A stretch of 64,000 nt of DNA from Sphagnum compactum (lineage: Eukaryota; Bryophyta; Sphagnopsida; Sphagnales), in NCBI GenBank assembly GCA_965153455.1, contig OZ234496.1, forward strand, positions 11,307,863-11,371,862, read 5' to 3'. The notes under the pieces are model-generated. The model did not search any database. It had not been told where the DNA came from and was given only the letters and a program-made list of their open reading frames with translations. Position 1 is the first letter of the stretch. The number at the start of each line of letters is the position of its first letter. Both the position numbers and the translations under genes were made by a program. This document shows positions 47,550-59,600 of this stretch, piece after piece.

Positions 47550-47879
47550 AAGTTTGGGAGTGCGTCAATCTTCTTCATTTGTATGTACATGTGTTGCATC
47601 TTATAATTCAATTTGGATTTTTTTTGGATTTTGTTTTTAATTGACAATATGTATCATGCCATGTAGCATTTGTGCATAATTATGAATCTTCATAATTTTT
47701 TAATAGTGAATATGGTGCCCTCTTTTTTGAAGGTTTATTATACTTGTCATTGCATCAAAATACATACTCTTTTTCTTGCTTACTTTGTCCCTTCCTAAAA
47801 TAGAGGTCTTCCCATAAATAAAATCAAAATATATATTTTGATTTCCGAGCTTCTTCATGGCCTCAGAGAACTGAAGCCC
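47550..47879. other. Short spacer between the LTR-like repeat and NUMT 2
   Basis: AT-rich DNA without a gene. The left edge of the mitochondrial insertion probably lies near 47830-47870, where composition changes, but it cannot be placed exactly. Confidence 0.4.
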
Positions 47880-48485
47880 TTAGATATCTCTGATTTTTTT
47901 TATAGTACTTTGAAAATCTATAGCATTTTGTCGGAACACATCCTGTCTTTTGACCTGAGTAGTTTTATGCATAGTAAGTACTATAGCCCCAATCATGGCT
48001 ACTAATAAAATAAGACTAGAAACCAAAAACAAAATAAAATAGGTGGTATAAAGTAAATTGCCTAATGTTTCCAAATTTGTCTAACTCTGTATCTTTTCGG
48101 CATAAACTATATATGTTAGATAGGTTGTACTCAATTTTGTTGGTAATATTGGAATGTAATCATTATCTATAATGAAAAAGATTTCCAACAAAAAAATAAG
48201 TCCAATAATACCACCCACGGGTAAATAGCGCAATACATTTTAGTGAATTTCTGCTATTTTGATATTTAACATCATAACTACAAATAAAAATAAAACGGCA
48301 ATGGCTCCTACATAAACCACTAAAAAAATCATAGCAAAGAAATCAAGACCTAACAAAACAAGTAAACCCGAAGTATTAAAGAAAACTAAAATGAAAAATA
48401 AAACAGAATGGACTGGATTTTTAGCACGTATCACCATAACATTGGAGACTAAAGCAATACTCGAAAAAACGGAAAAAAATATCAT
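47880..48485 (-). pseudogene. nad6: Mitochondrial nad6 relic (NADH dehydrogenase subunit 6), full length
   Basis: ATG 48485 to TAG/TAA-type end at 47880 stays in one frame for 202 codons including the terminal stop, the normal length for plant nad6. It reads SVFSSIALVSNVMVIRAKNP, VHSVLFFILVFFNTSGLLVL, DFFAMIFLVVYVGAIAVLFL, VVMMLNIKIAEIH, LRYLPVGGIIGLIFLLEIFF, then ETLGNLLYTTYF and the end TMHKTTQVKRQDVFRQNA to KKIRDI. Only two defects are visible: TAA at codon 82 (48242-48240, GAA expected) and TAG at codon 135 (48083-48081, TGG expected), with no indels. In the mitochondrion the protein is a membrane subunit of complex I. This nuclear copy is dead but much fresher than NUMT 1. Confidence 0.95.
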
Positions 48486-48830
48486 AGTTATTTTACTAAG
48501 TCCCCTTTATCATTTGCTTTGACGATAAAAAAAATATATACAATTTTGTTTTACCCATCATTTAGAAAACAGATGGTGCGAGTAGACACCAACCAAGCCA
48601 AAAAACGACTAAAGCCAACACGAGTACGTGGGGCTGTTGGCCCCATAAGAAATCCTGCCAGGATTGCTACGCTAGAGGAAGGAGTGTGAAATAATAAGAG
48701 GGCTTTCAATACAAAAGAAGCCTTCAGTTATAAGGTGCGTAGTAAAAAGTAAGCAAAAAAAAAAGTATTTTATTTCCTCTCCTGCCTTTTTCCTGCCTTC
48801 GACGTAGTCTATCTACTAGAAGGCTTCATA
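48486..48830 (-). other. Probable continuation of NUMT 2 upstream of nad6
   Basis: Compositionally distinct from the surrounding nuclear desert (GC-richer, with GTGCGAGTAGACACC and GTACGTGGGGCTGTTGG). It lies where mitochondrial DNA upstream of nad6 would be. No gene is recognised in it. The right border of the insertion probably lies within a few hundred bases of 48800. Confidence 0.45.
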
Positions 48831-51800
48831 AAGAGACATCATAAATAAATGTCTGAAGTTATCTACTTGCTATGTCAGTCAAGTAGATACATTTTGATGT
48901 ATTATAGTAGTAAATGCATGGTGAAGTGTGTAGATAGTTATATACAAGATTATCTCTTGCCCGCATTATGAAGCCCATAGATCATTTTTTGATTTGTTAA
49001 TTTGCACAAAGCAAATTAATCATGTATGATAATTAATGACCATATTTATAAACTCTATTCCTTGTGTCATTTAAGGAGAGACTTCTGAGCCAAAATTTGT
49101 TATCTTGACCAATTTGAATCAATATTTTTATATTTAGTATAATTCACAAACATGAAAACCCAAAAACCCTAAATGTAACATTTTGACATTTTGTTATTTT
49201 TAATGTTGTAATACAAAACAAATTTTGCTAATGAAAAAAATTCATAAGAGTTTTTCAAATCAAATATTTATTTATAATTGATGAACACATTATATCAATA
49301 GAATTAGGTTTTAATTAAATTAGTAAAGATTTTGGTTTTGGTAAAAAAATGCATTCTTGATATGAAAACGTATTGATAAAGTTAAAATATTTTTGATGAA
49401 TGATATAAAGGAATTCAAATAATTAAATAAGTAGTTAGTTGGGTAGAAATTTGTTGAATATTGAAAAAAAACATTGTTTAATTTTGGATCTAATGGCATG
49501 AATTTTATTTTAAAATATTTTTGTACTATATAATGCAATTATAATGTTACAGATTTATCCATTTTAGTCATATATGATGTGCAATATGATGTAACTACAT
49601 ATGGACCTAGAACAAATTGGATATTTGTATTTACAAGCCATTGAGGAACAACAGGTATGTTAAATTTTAATATTTTACAATGTCTGTTTTTCAAAAACGT
49701 GTAATTTCATTTATTTCCTCATTAAGCTTAATATGCATGTATCTTCATCAAGATGTAAAATTTTTAGAAATTTTAAGAATATATTGTTTTTATTTGTTTT
49801 GTAGCTTTTTTGAAAATTAAAAAAAATTGCTTGTTGTTGGAATTATTTTTATTAAAAACTTATGTCTCCTTTTGATTGAAGTGTATGTAATATTTGTTGT
49901 ACTCATGGGAGGTAATGGATAATGGAATTTATAAACAACTTGATTTTTTTTCTTACATATTTGAATGTGTTGATGTTGTTGTGCATTTTGTAATGTAATT
50001 GATAATAACGAAACATCACATGAAATTTATTTATCCCCCAAAAAATAATTTTTTTCATTTGTATTAATCCCATATATGGGTGCATATTTAATCCACAAGA
50101 GGCCATGGTCATGCTCACTATCATGATTTTGAAATTTTGTGACAAAAAAACTCATAGATTTGTTCCCAAAAAAAAGGCATTTGTTGAATAATGTGTAAAA
50201 ACAAGACATTTTATGATCATAGCATCTTGCACATGTTATAAATAAATGCATATCAGTTTTGTTATGTAAATAAATTGAAAATGATATATTTTATTTAGAA
50301 GGTTTAGTTTTTAAACATGTAAGATGTATATGGCTTTATGAAGGGTTCCCATAGTCTTGCCAAAGATTCTTGGAACCCATTCTTAAAATTTAGGATTATA
50401 AGATATGCAGAGGTCCAAATCTTCACCTTCACAAAATGAGATACTTTTAAAATATGTTCAATAGGTGTTGCAAAGTGTGACAAGAAATCAAGAAATAATT
50501 AAAATGAAAATCTAAAAAGTGAAGATTCTTTATTTTATTGTATCAATAGTTCTTCCCTTTGTTTTTTCATCAAGTTGATTTGCATCCACACCCTCTTTTT
50601 TTTCTTTTCGCTAGTTGGAAAAAATAACACCAAGCGAAAAAAATGTTAAACAAAAACAATGAAGACAAGAAAATGGATAGTGGTAGGTTGAAAAGTTTAA
50701 GGAGGATGGTAGGTAACAAGTTGTATAGTTTCCTCACCCTCCAACTTGAAAAAAAAAAGAAAAAGTAAGTGAATAGGTGATTAATGGAAGCCCCCCACCG
50801 TACCTCCCTCACCTTTCCAATTTGAAAAATGATTAAGAAAAAGCAAAACCCTCCAAGTTGAAAAACCCACAAAAATAATAATAAATAAATTTAAAATTTA
50901 AAAAAATGGGTAGGTGACTCCATCTCCGTCACACCTCCAATTTGAAAAAAGAAAAAGAAAAAAAAAGAAATTGGGTAAATGATTAATAAAAGCCCTCCCA
51001 CCTAATCTCCTATCACCCTTCAAGAGTGCACCTTATACAAGGAAAGGCCAAAAAAAAAAAACATTAAATGTCATCTAGGCATTAATATTTATTGGGCTAG
51101 CTCTAAGCTTTCTTTTGTTTTTATTTTTCTTGCATGCTTATGATAGGTTAATCAACTTAATCATTTTAGTTTATAATCAAAACCTTATCCATTAAACTTT
51201 TCTCTCCTAGTCCTATGGATGAATCCTTATATGTTCCCTTAATGCCATCTACATAGCCAACAAAACAAGTTCACCTATCTTAATATTTAGATAAATGTTC
51301 AATTTCATTATATGCAACATCCATCTAACACATGGACACCCCCATCAACCATTATGATTGTTTTACATCCATTTGTAAAAGGATGGATGTAAGGGAGGAA
51401 TTGGGAACTACATTAAAAAGGTAATTTCTTAGGATTCTTTAGTTATCACTTCTACAATTGGCACATGTAAACTCAAAACCTCGTAAATCTTGGGAATTTT
51501 GACCAATGAGCAAGCAACATGATATTATATAAATTCAATAAAAATATTTATAGTATTGTGTCAACTTTCAATTGAACAAGATTTGCCCATTGAAGTTGTG
51601 TTATCTATGAGTGTGCAATACACATTGTGACACTTTAGTCCCAAGCCTTTAAATGATGTTAGAAGTCAATAATTAACAATATTGATTTTTGGAATGTGAG
51701 AGCACTTTCTAATAGGTTTCTTTGAACAAAAAAAAATCAATTATGAGGATATTTGAACTTTCAAATCCTACTTTGAAAATTTGGGGATTTTGGAGAGTTC

Positions 51801-52680
51801 TAAATCATCATGTTGGGAGTTTTAACAATACATCTTTTGACCCCCCAACACTTCCTTTTGATTTGGGCAAATGTTGCATGAGGCTTTTGACTTTTGTCAT
51901 GTATATGCTTAACATTTGGTTCAATTTTGCTTCAAGTTCTCGATTTTCTTCAACTCCCAAAATTCTTTGTTTCATCACTATTGAAAATCAATTGCAAAGT
52001 CATGTAAAGGTTGTAACAAATCATGTCAATACCATAGTAGCTATTTAGGTTCGGCAATAATTATATTATTTGTGAAAATGTCAAACTTTTTAGAAAATAT
52101 TTGTTTGAAATGTCAAAATTCAATGAAATTCATAGTTGGATGTCAAAATTTTGGATTAGGCTAGATTCCCAACACACTCCTAGCTTTTTTTCTCCTACAC
52201 AATGATTAAAGTTTGGGGGTTGTAAATGTAATGTCTTGCATGAGGTAGGTGTGAGCATAGTTGAAGATGATTTCTAAAGGGGATTCACAAAAGAGGTTTA
52301 TAAAGGCACATCTTTAAAGGAGAGTAGTAGAGCCTTAAAAAAAAACTTGATATTTCTATCTTATGGAAATTTCTTATGATCTTATCTTATGATTTTATGA
52401 TTTTTTTTATTGGGTTTTTATCTATAGATTTTCATAATATCATTATATATTGCAAAACCTACCTTATGAAACCCTACATACATCTTTAGTTTAGGAATTT
52501 CATACTAATAGAAAAGAATTGAACCTTCCATAGTTGAAGTTGCACTGCTCAAAAGGCAAGTTGTCCCAAGTCTTTTGCTTTTTTGTTTGTTTATATACAT
52601 ACCTCCAAACAACTTATGTGACCGGAAAGGAAGTGACCAAATAGTTGGTCTTTGGTGGCCTCTGTAATGTGAATGCCAAA
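48831..52680. other. AT-rich gene-free DNA
   Basis: No recognisable gene on either strand. The patch 50560-51060 repeats AATTTGAAAAA/CCTCCAA-type motifs (three loose copies near 50730, 50820 and 50930), suggesting an old local duplication. The 108-codon frame at 51722-52048 has no domain. Confidence 0.5.
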
Positions 52681-53470
52681 TTCATTTTAAGGGTTTAAGA
52701 GTTAAGCCTGTCGTCGACCTTCTTAATGAAGGCGGTGGGGTTTATCAATTTGGGGGGTGGGGTTAGTGACGGTGTGCATGGAATGCATGGGGAGGTCTCT
52801 CTCTGGGTGTGTGTGAATTGGGGTACAGGAGGAAGGCGGCGCAAATGATGGTGAGGAGTGGAGCTGCATTGATGAGCCGAAGTGGAGGGAATGACGGCGT
52901 AGGGAAGCTTGTGATGGAAGTTGAAAGGAGAAACGGGGAGCTGGTCTGAAGGAAGGAAGATAGACAAAAAAAACACTCGAGCGGAAGGTGGCAGGGGAAC
53001 ATAGAGGTGCATGGATAGATAGATTGAGAGGTCTGTTTTTGGGGAGCAATTTTTGGGCTGAGGAGTTGTTTGATCTTTGAGGAACATGTTGGAGTAAGGA
53101 AGCTGGTACTCTCTGGTTATCTCTGTGAATGCAGAGTACAGAGTTCTGTTTTTAGAAGACTTGGCTGGTTGTTAGAACTCTCCGCTGCGCCAGCAACTTG
53201 GCCAAGCAAATGATGATGCACATATGAAGGGCTAGACCTTAATAGGAGTCTGAACTTTGATGAGTATTCTGGAGTCAGGAAGCTTGTGCTCTCTGGCAAT
53301 TTTTGTGAATGCGAGATGTGAGCGTTGGTTTCTGCAATTCTGTTCAGCCGATTTGTATGCGTAGAAGCTGTGTCTGATTATTGATCAGAGAATGCATACA
53401 GGAATACTCAGAGACGAAGTATTAGGGAAAGGATCAGTGGTTGTGTTTTGTTCCAGAAGCTCAGAAATTA
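52681..53470. other. GC-richer island with a local duplication, no gene identified
   Basis: Composition is gene-like against AT-rich flanks. Segments at about 53091-53150 and 53268-53325 are related (GGAGTAAGGAAGCTGGTACT versus GGAGTCAGGAAGCTTGTGCT, both followed by CTCTGG and TGTGAATGC), a spacing of about 177 bp. The 130-codon minus-strand frame 52695-53087 is Pro/Ser/His-rich and overlaps two similar frames in other phases, so it looks like a composition artefact. Confidence 0.4.
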
Positions 53471-54089
53471 CAACGTTTGCTTAGATCCATACAGTAGGTC
53501 AGGGTGTTGTTTGTTTTTGCACCCTCTCTTTTTGGTGACACTTAGTCCTCTTAATTGTCTTGAGCTCTTATCCTCCAAATCAAGGTTCCCAAAAAAAAGG
53601 AAAAAATTACAAGTACACAGGATTAAACCCAAGCTTCCAAATCTATGATGTCTCCACATCTCAATATTATGTTTCCAAGTGAATTCCAAATTTCACAACA
53701 CCCTTCCTTTCTTGAAATCATAAACATGTCTCATTACACCATTGGGATTATGCCTTAATTGTGTTTTACTTGAACCTATTAATTTGCAGGCATTAACGTT
53801 GTGAGCATCATTTATAAAATGTTTATAACATCTTTACACATCATTCACTTATCAACTTTTGAGTTTAAAAAATAAAATAAAATAAAATGGTTCAAGTGTT
53901 TGGGTAAACAATTACACAAAAAATTACATGTTAGAGTTTTTATCACATTTTCAAAAGTAACAAGAATTTTCATACATATCTTAATATATTAATTCAGTAA
54001 GTCTCTGTGTCTGTGACGGAGGTTTTGGGGGGTGGGGGAGGAAGAGGCCGGTGAAGCAGCGGGTGACAAGTGACGGGGCGGGGGGGGGG

Positions 54090-54420
54090 CCAGCACGAGC
54101 GGGGGGCGGGAAGTTAATTACCGTTGCATTAATTGCACTAGCCTTTGGGGGGAAGGGAAAGCCTTAGTTAGTGGGTGAGTTATTGTGAGTAGAAAAGTAA
54201 CTACACCCCCATTCCAGCACGGGGCGAGGGGCGGGAAGTTAATTACCGTTGCATTAATTGCACTGGCCTTTGGGGGAAGGGAAAGCCTTAGTTAGTGGGT
54301 GAGTTATTGTGAGTACAAAAGTAACTACACCCCCACTCACCAGAGTTCAAATTCCATTTTGGATTCTCGACCGGATTGGGGGATCGAAGGACCGGGCGGG
54401 GGGGAGCTCGACGGGTGCAT
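54090..54420 (+). repeat. 124-bp tandem duplication with pol III-like boxes (SINE-like)
   Basis: Two copies, from 54090 and from 54214, share CCAGCACG, GGGCGGGAAGTTAATTACCG, TTGCATTAATTGCACT, GGAAGGGAAAGCCTTAG and GTTAGTGGGTGAGTTATTGT at very high identity. The second copy is followed by AGTTCAAATTCC (near 54343-54354), close to a tRNA B box, about 50 bp after TAGTTAGTGG, which resembles an A box. A near-palindrome GGTGCATTATGCACC sits near 54415. A tRNA-derived SINE is possible; the tandem duplication itself is certain. Confidence 0.7.
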
Positions 54421-55889
54421 TATGCACCGGGTTCACACTAGTTTTGATTAACACCCAAGACCATAAATCGGTTAAATAGGTCAATAATAATCTTTATTCA
54501 AACTACAACAAACTTGTGTTATATAGTTTGTTATGGGTGAATGTAAATTGAGGTGGACCAAAAGTTGACAACCGAAAACATCACCCAAAGTCCATTTCCT
54601 TTGTATTGTTTTTGAACCCTAAATATATTAAGTAATAAAACAATAACAATCCATCAATTCCAAACAATGGTTTTTAACCCCACCTAAACATACTTGTTTT
54701 GTACATGTGTGCATAAACCCAATATAAAATGAATATTTTTCCATAGTGATATGGACTTTTGAAAATAAATTTATTTTTTAAATTAACGAAAAAGCCCATT
54801 ATAAATAACTTACAATTGACATGTTCCAAAATTCTTAAAACTTGAATTATTGATATAATATTTAATGAAAATTGAGTCCCTAACAATTATAATAATGTCA
54901 ATTAGTGAACCATTTTGAAATTCATATATGCAACATGTCGTTTAAGGTGATAATTCATGCATCTCACTTTAAAAATCCATAGATATTTTAATTTTGTAAG
55001 TTATGCATAACAACTACTGATATCATATGTAGATTCAAGTTTAAAAATTAAAATTAAAACATTATTTAAATATAAATTACATATAAAATACAAATTAACC
55101 ATTACATTTACATGCACATCACATAAATTACCATTTTGACACGAAGAATGATCCACTTTAACTTGCATTGACCCTTTTACACCACTTATCACTTTCGTCA
55201 TCATACAAGGACTAAAATGTATCAATTTATAACCTTAAAAAAATAAAATGAGACGTTTAGATTTCTATTGCACAACTTGCTAAATAAAACAAAGTTCTTT
55301 TATAGCCATTGTTGGGAAGTTTCAAGCTCCCTTATAGCAACAACATACAATTTTATTTTATTTTTAAAAAGGGAGGATATTTTCAAAAATAATTTAATTA
55401 TTGCCCAACCTGAAATGGTACTACAATATATATTGATGATATGCCAAAACCTATGGTCTAAATATGGTGAATTCAACCCTTTTTTTTTTCTCTCTCTCTA
55501 GAAATATAGTGGCTTTGGGCCATTTAAATAGAAAAAAATTCAGTTGTACAAGTCACAACCCCCTTTGTTGGGGTCACCAATGGCAAAATTTCTTCAATGA
55601 GGCAATGAAATTTAAAAAAAAAAAAAAAACCCTAATTCCGATGTAAAAAATTTAGCAAAATTTTCCGATCTTGAACAAATCCTCTAAAAGAAACCAAAAT
55701 CCTTCAAGTAATATATTGTAACTCTATATCTAATCTCAAGTGTGAGCACAAGCCAAAATGACATCTTTCAAAAATCCTCATATAAAAATAAATAGACTTA
55801 TTATTATTATTACCTAGGGGGGGGGCCTATAAAAATCCCTTAAGCTACTATAACTCTATAAATGAATCTAAACACAACAAAAGGCCAAC
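54421..55889. other. AT-rich gene-free DNA upstream of SMC4
   Basis: No recognisable gene. Short frames only, poly-A and AT-rich tracts. Composition changes to the SMC4 promoter at about 55880. Confidence 0.5.
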
Positions 55890-55928
55890 AAATTAGGTAC
55901 CCAGAAAGCGAAAAGGGTACCTAATTTG
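55889..55928. repeat. 14-bp perfect inverted repeat with GGTACC cores upstream of SMC4
   Basis: CAAATTAGGTACCC (55889-55902) and GGGTACCTAATTTG (55915-55928) are exact reverse complements separated by 12 bp. Another GGTACC-type motif follows near 55960, and TAGGTACCTA-type motifs occur upstream of the SAP gene near 18350-18380. Each arm holds GTAC, the core bound by SBP-box factors; whether this one is bound is unknown. Confidence 0.75.
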
Positions 55929-55983
55929 GATGAACGTGGTCGTACACATACATGAAAATAGGTACCCCAAAACACATCCATTT

Positions 55984-56000
55984 CAACGGGCTTTCGCGCC
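55984..56000 (+). promoter_or_regulatory. SMC4 promoter: AACGG core and E2F site
   Basis: CAACGG (55984-55989), the MYB3R/MSA core, is followed two bases later by TTTCGCGCC (55992-56000), an exact E2F-type site. They lie about 620 bp before the SMC4 start codon and just upstream of a CT-rich, TATA-less leader. E2F control fits a condensin gene needed from S phase to mitosis. Confidence 0.55.
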
Positions 56001-56058
56001 CCTTTTGAAAAACGCTCTTTCTCAGTCTCTTCTCTCTCCGTTTCTGGCTCGCCCGTTC

Positions 56059-56280
56059 GCCATCGCCAGTGCCCTTCTTCTTTTCTTCTGCATGCTTTGT
56101 TTTCTGTAGGTCTGTTTGCTCTCGCTCGCTCGCGCGCTCATGCGCCATCGCCCGTGACCTTCGTCTTTTCTTCTACATACTTGATTTCTTTCGGTATGCT
56201 CTCTCTCTCTCTCTCTCTCTCTCTCTTCAGCCATTGCCACTGCTGTTCTTCGTCTTTTCTTCTGCACACTTGATTTCTTA
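56059..56280 (+). repeat. Three-copy tandem repeat in the SMC4 leader (unit about 85 bp)
   Basis: Copies begin at 56059, 56144 and 56230. Each has GCCATCGCC (or GCCATTGCC), then a CTTCTTCTTTTCTTCTGCAT-like tract and TTGATTTCTT or a variant. A CT microsatellite (about 56200-56224) lies between copies 2 and 3. The array sits between the E2F site and the coding start, so it is probably transcribed leader or leader-intron sequence. Confidence 0.85.
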
Positions 56281-56423
56281 GGTGCTGTGTCGCAAGGGTT
56301 TGCACTCGTAGTTTGTTTGTAGGGCGAGGGGGAGAGGTGTGAGTTTATGTTGCATTTTTTCTTTTCGAGATTGCATTGGTGAAAGTTTTGCATTCTGGTT
56401 TGTTCTGATGGAACATTTTGTTT

Positions 56424-56426
56424 TTG

Positions 56427-56458
<32 letters not shown>

Positions 56459-56475
56459 GGTGGTGGTGGCGGCGG
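56424..56475 (+). repeat. GTT/GGT trinucleotide microsatellite in the SMC4 leader
   Basis: A run of GTT triplets passes into GGT and then GGC triplets about 140 bp before the SMC4 start codon. It is low-complexity leader sequence, and the glycine/valine frames across it are not coding. Confidence 0.85.
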
Positions 56476-56617
56476 CTTTCGCAGGTTCTGTGGTGGAAGT
56501 AGCATTTGCCCACGTTTTGATACAGTTTTTTCTTCCTTGTGCCTCTATGTGTAAGAATCACGCAGCCTTGTAGACTTAGACTTTGCTTTAGTTCTTTCTT
56601 TCTTCGCTGCTGCTGTC

Positions 56618-59600
56618 ATGGGGCGGGATGTTGGAGAAGCGCCTGCTACTGGAGTAGGGGATTCGCCTGCAGCAGCGAATCGACCCAGACTTTTCATTCA
56701 GCAAATGGTATTGGAGAATTTCAAGTCATATGCAGGGAAACAGTTTATCGGCCCTTTCCACAAGGTGATTGACTCACGAGTTTCTTTCTTTCTTGTTAGA
56801 CTCCTCCTCCTGCTGCTGCTGCTGCTCCTGCTGTAGATAATTCTTAGCCTGTTGTTGTCTGCCTGTTTGTTCTCACCATAATTGTTTTCGGAGAGAATTA
56901 TTGTTGTTACCCTATGTCTTCAATACACTTGCAGTGTTTTTCGGCTGTGGTGGGACCAAATGGCAGTGGGAAGAGCAATGTGATAGATGCCATGCTCTTT
57001 GTCTTTGGCAAGCGAGCTAAACAGGTCTAGTCCCCATTGCTTGACTCTCAAATCCTATCTCCACTTCACGCATGCATTTTCTAAACTATCTAGTCTCCTA
57101 ACAAAAATTCCAAAGCACTCCATCCACTCCATCTTGCAACCCGCTTTCCACCAGAGACTCCACCACTGTCTCACTTTTGAGAAAATTGCTACCCCTCCAA
57201 TGTACCATAATTGCTTTTGCTCTCATGGTGTGAACAAGTTGAAACACTGCCTGAGGACATGTGTCCTTGACCCTGTCTGACATTGCGTGTCACGCCCATG
57301 TGAAATCCATATAGTCCAATCTAATTTGGTGAATGATGGAGGAGGTGGAAACAGATGCGGCTGAATAAGGTGTCGGAACTCATTCACAACTCCACCAACC
57401 ATCAGAATTTGGACAAGGCTGCAGTGTCTGTGCATTTCCAAGAAATCATTGATCTGGTAAAACTCCTTTCAGAGCATTTGCAACTCACAGTATTTATTGC
57501 AAAGGAATGTCAAAAGCATTTGTGAAACTTGTGTACTGAGGTTGTCAGCTACTATGGACTTGAACTAAGAGAAGTGTGTCTCCTTGAAATGTCTGCCAAT
57601 CATGCAGGAAGATGACAACTACAAAGTTGTGCCTGGGTCAGACTTTGTGCTGAAGCGAGTTGCATTTCGTGACAACACTTCCAAATACTTCATTGATAAT
57701 CGTGCCAGTTCCTTCACCGAGGTCACGAAAATCTTGAAAACCAAAGGGGTTGATCTTGAACACAACCGCTTCCTTATTTTACAGGTCAGAATAACCTCCC
57801 CAAAACACCTGTTTGTGTTTCTTCAGAGTTGACCTAGCAGCAAGATGGTAGCAGTCTTTGGAAAACTGAGAACTGTAGCCTAATAGTTCAAGGAGCATTT
57901 GTTACATATTGCAGTGGTATTACAGTGCATTACCAAAGCAGAATTCTGATGCTCTTCTTTGCTGGCTGTTCTCTTGCAGGGGGAGGTTGAGCAGATATCC
58001 TTAATGAAGCCCAAGGGGCAGAACACTAATGATGAAGGATTTCTGGAGTATTTGGAAGATATCATTGGATCAAATCAGTATGTTGAGCGGATTGAGGAGG
58101 CCAGCAAACAGTAAGTGCTCAGTTCTCTGTCACTTAGACTTGTCATTGAAGCATGAGTTTGTGACTGCTTCCAAAAAGCTTTTATTTACCACATGAACCT
58201 GCTCAAGGACAATGGTTATCAAGGACAATGGTTATCAAAGTGGGAATTTTTTGGTGGTAAACTGGTTACAGTGTGGATTGTACAGGTTGGAAACTCTCAA
58301 TGAGAAACGAGATGGGATGGTGCAGAGGGTGAAAGTGGCAGAGAAGGAGAAGGACAGTCTTGAGGTAAGTAAAATGCTTCAAACTTGCAAAATCTTTGTT
58401 GAAGAAGGTATGATATTTGAATGGTCAAGAGCTTGAAAGGGTCCAGGGACTAGTGCTGAGTATCCTGCTCTAAATTTTAGTGCCAACTGCTTTCTGCTGA
58501 GAGCTTATGCACAATGACTCATAGTGTAAGAAGTGTTGGCCACCTCCTGTCACCATGCAAAAATTCTGAACAGGTATCAGAAACCTCAGGTAGCATGTTA
58601 GTGTAGTTGTGGAGGCAAAAGTAAGTTCAGCAAGTCAGGATTTTGTGCATATGAACTGTAGCAAGATTCCGGTAATAAGGAATGCACAATAAGCTTGGGA
58701 AGCATGGTTGTGACACAGAGGAAGAAGATGACAACTTTTTCAAACAGTGACAACAAGGATAGCAAGGATGAAATGAAAGGAAATATGGAGAGAGGTTTGA
58801 AGACTGAGACATTCAGCTTATGTCTGCTAGTCAAGACTCATCCAAATAGGCACAAACAGATTTTATGGAGTCTCTGGAGGTTTTGTCTTGATGAAGTTAT
58901 TGGATGTTTTGTCACAAAATGTGCTGCAGAGTGCCAAGAATGAAGCTGAGACTTATATGCTCAAGGAGGCAGAGGTCTTGAAGTGGCGGAGTATTGCAAC
59001 AGAGCTTGCCCTAGAAGAGGCCAGTAGGGATGGGCGGAAACTCAAAGAAAAGGTTGCGGAGCTGGAGAGCACCCTTGGTGTTGAACGGTATGTGTCTGGG
59101 AATGCTCATTCCCTACACCTTACTTTTCTGGTCTAGCTTTTCAGGTTGTTGGGTTTGCTAGTGACTTTCTTGGTCATAGTACAGAGCTATTTTAGGCATG
59201 TGAAATGGCCCCGAAGTATTGTGATTGAGCCAGGAAGATTTTTCTCTTGGTTTTTCAATTGCCCAATTAAAGAGAGGTTCCTGCTTCTTGTGTCCACATT
59301 CTCAATGCCAAGGCCCTTATAGGATTAGGGTGTTTGGGAATGTGGCAGTCAGAAAAGTGCAAGCCATTTAGCAGAGATCAAGGAGTTGGAGAAGACCTTA
59401 AACAAGAAGACCAAGCATCATGAGGTCAGATCTCAGAAAAAAAAAATTTCAATATGGGTGCTGCTTTACACCCTCTAGAATATGCACTAGGTCTAACTAG
59501 TTCATTTCAGCTTTGATAAGTATGATGAAACACAAATACTGAGAACAAGCATCAGAAAAAAATCATGCAGACTTATTTTATTAACCTTGTATTGAGTTGC

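Noticed and set aside
52695-53087. 130-codon minus-strand frame rich in Pro, Ser and His
   Set aside because: Overlapping frames in two other phases show the same bias, there is no domain, and the composition explains it.
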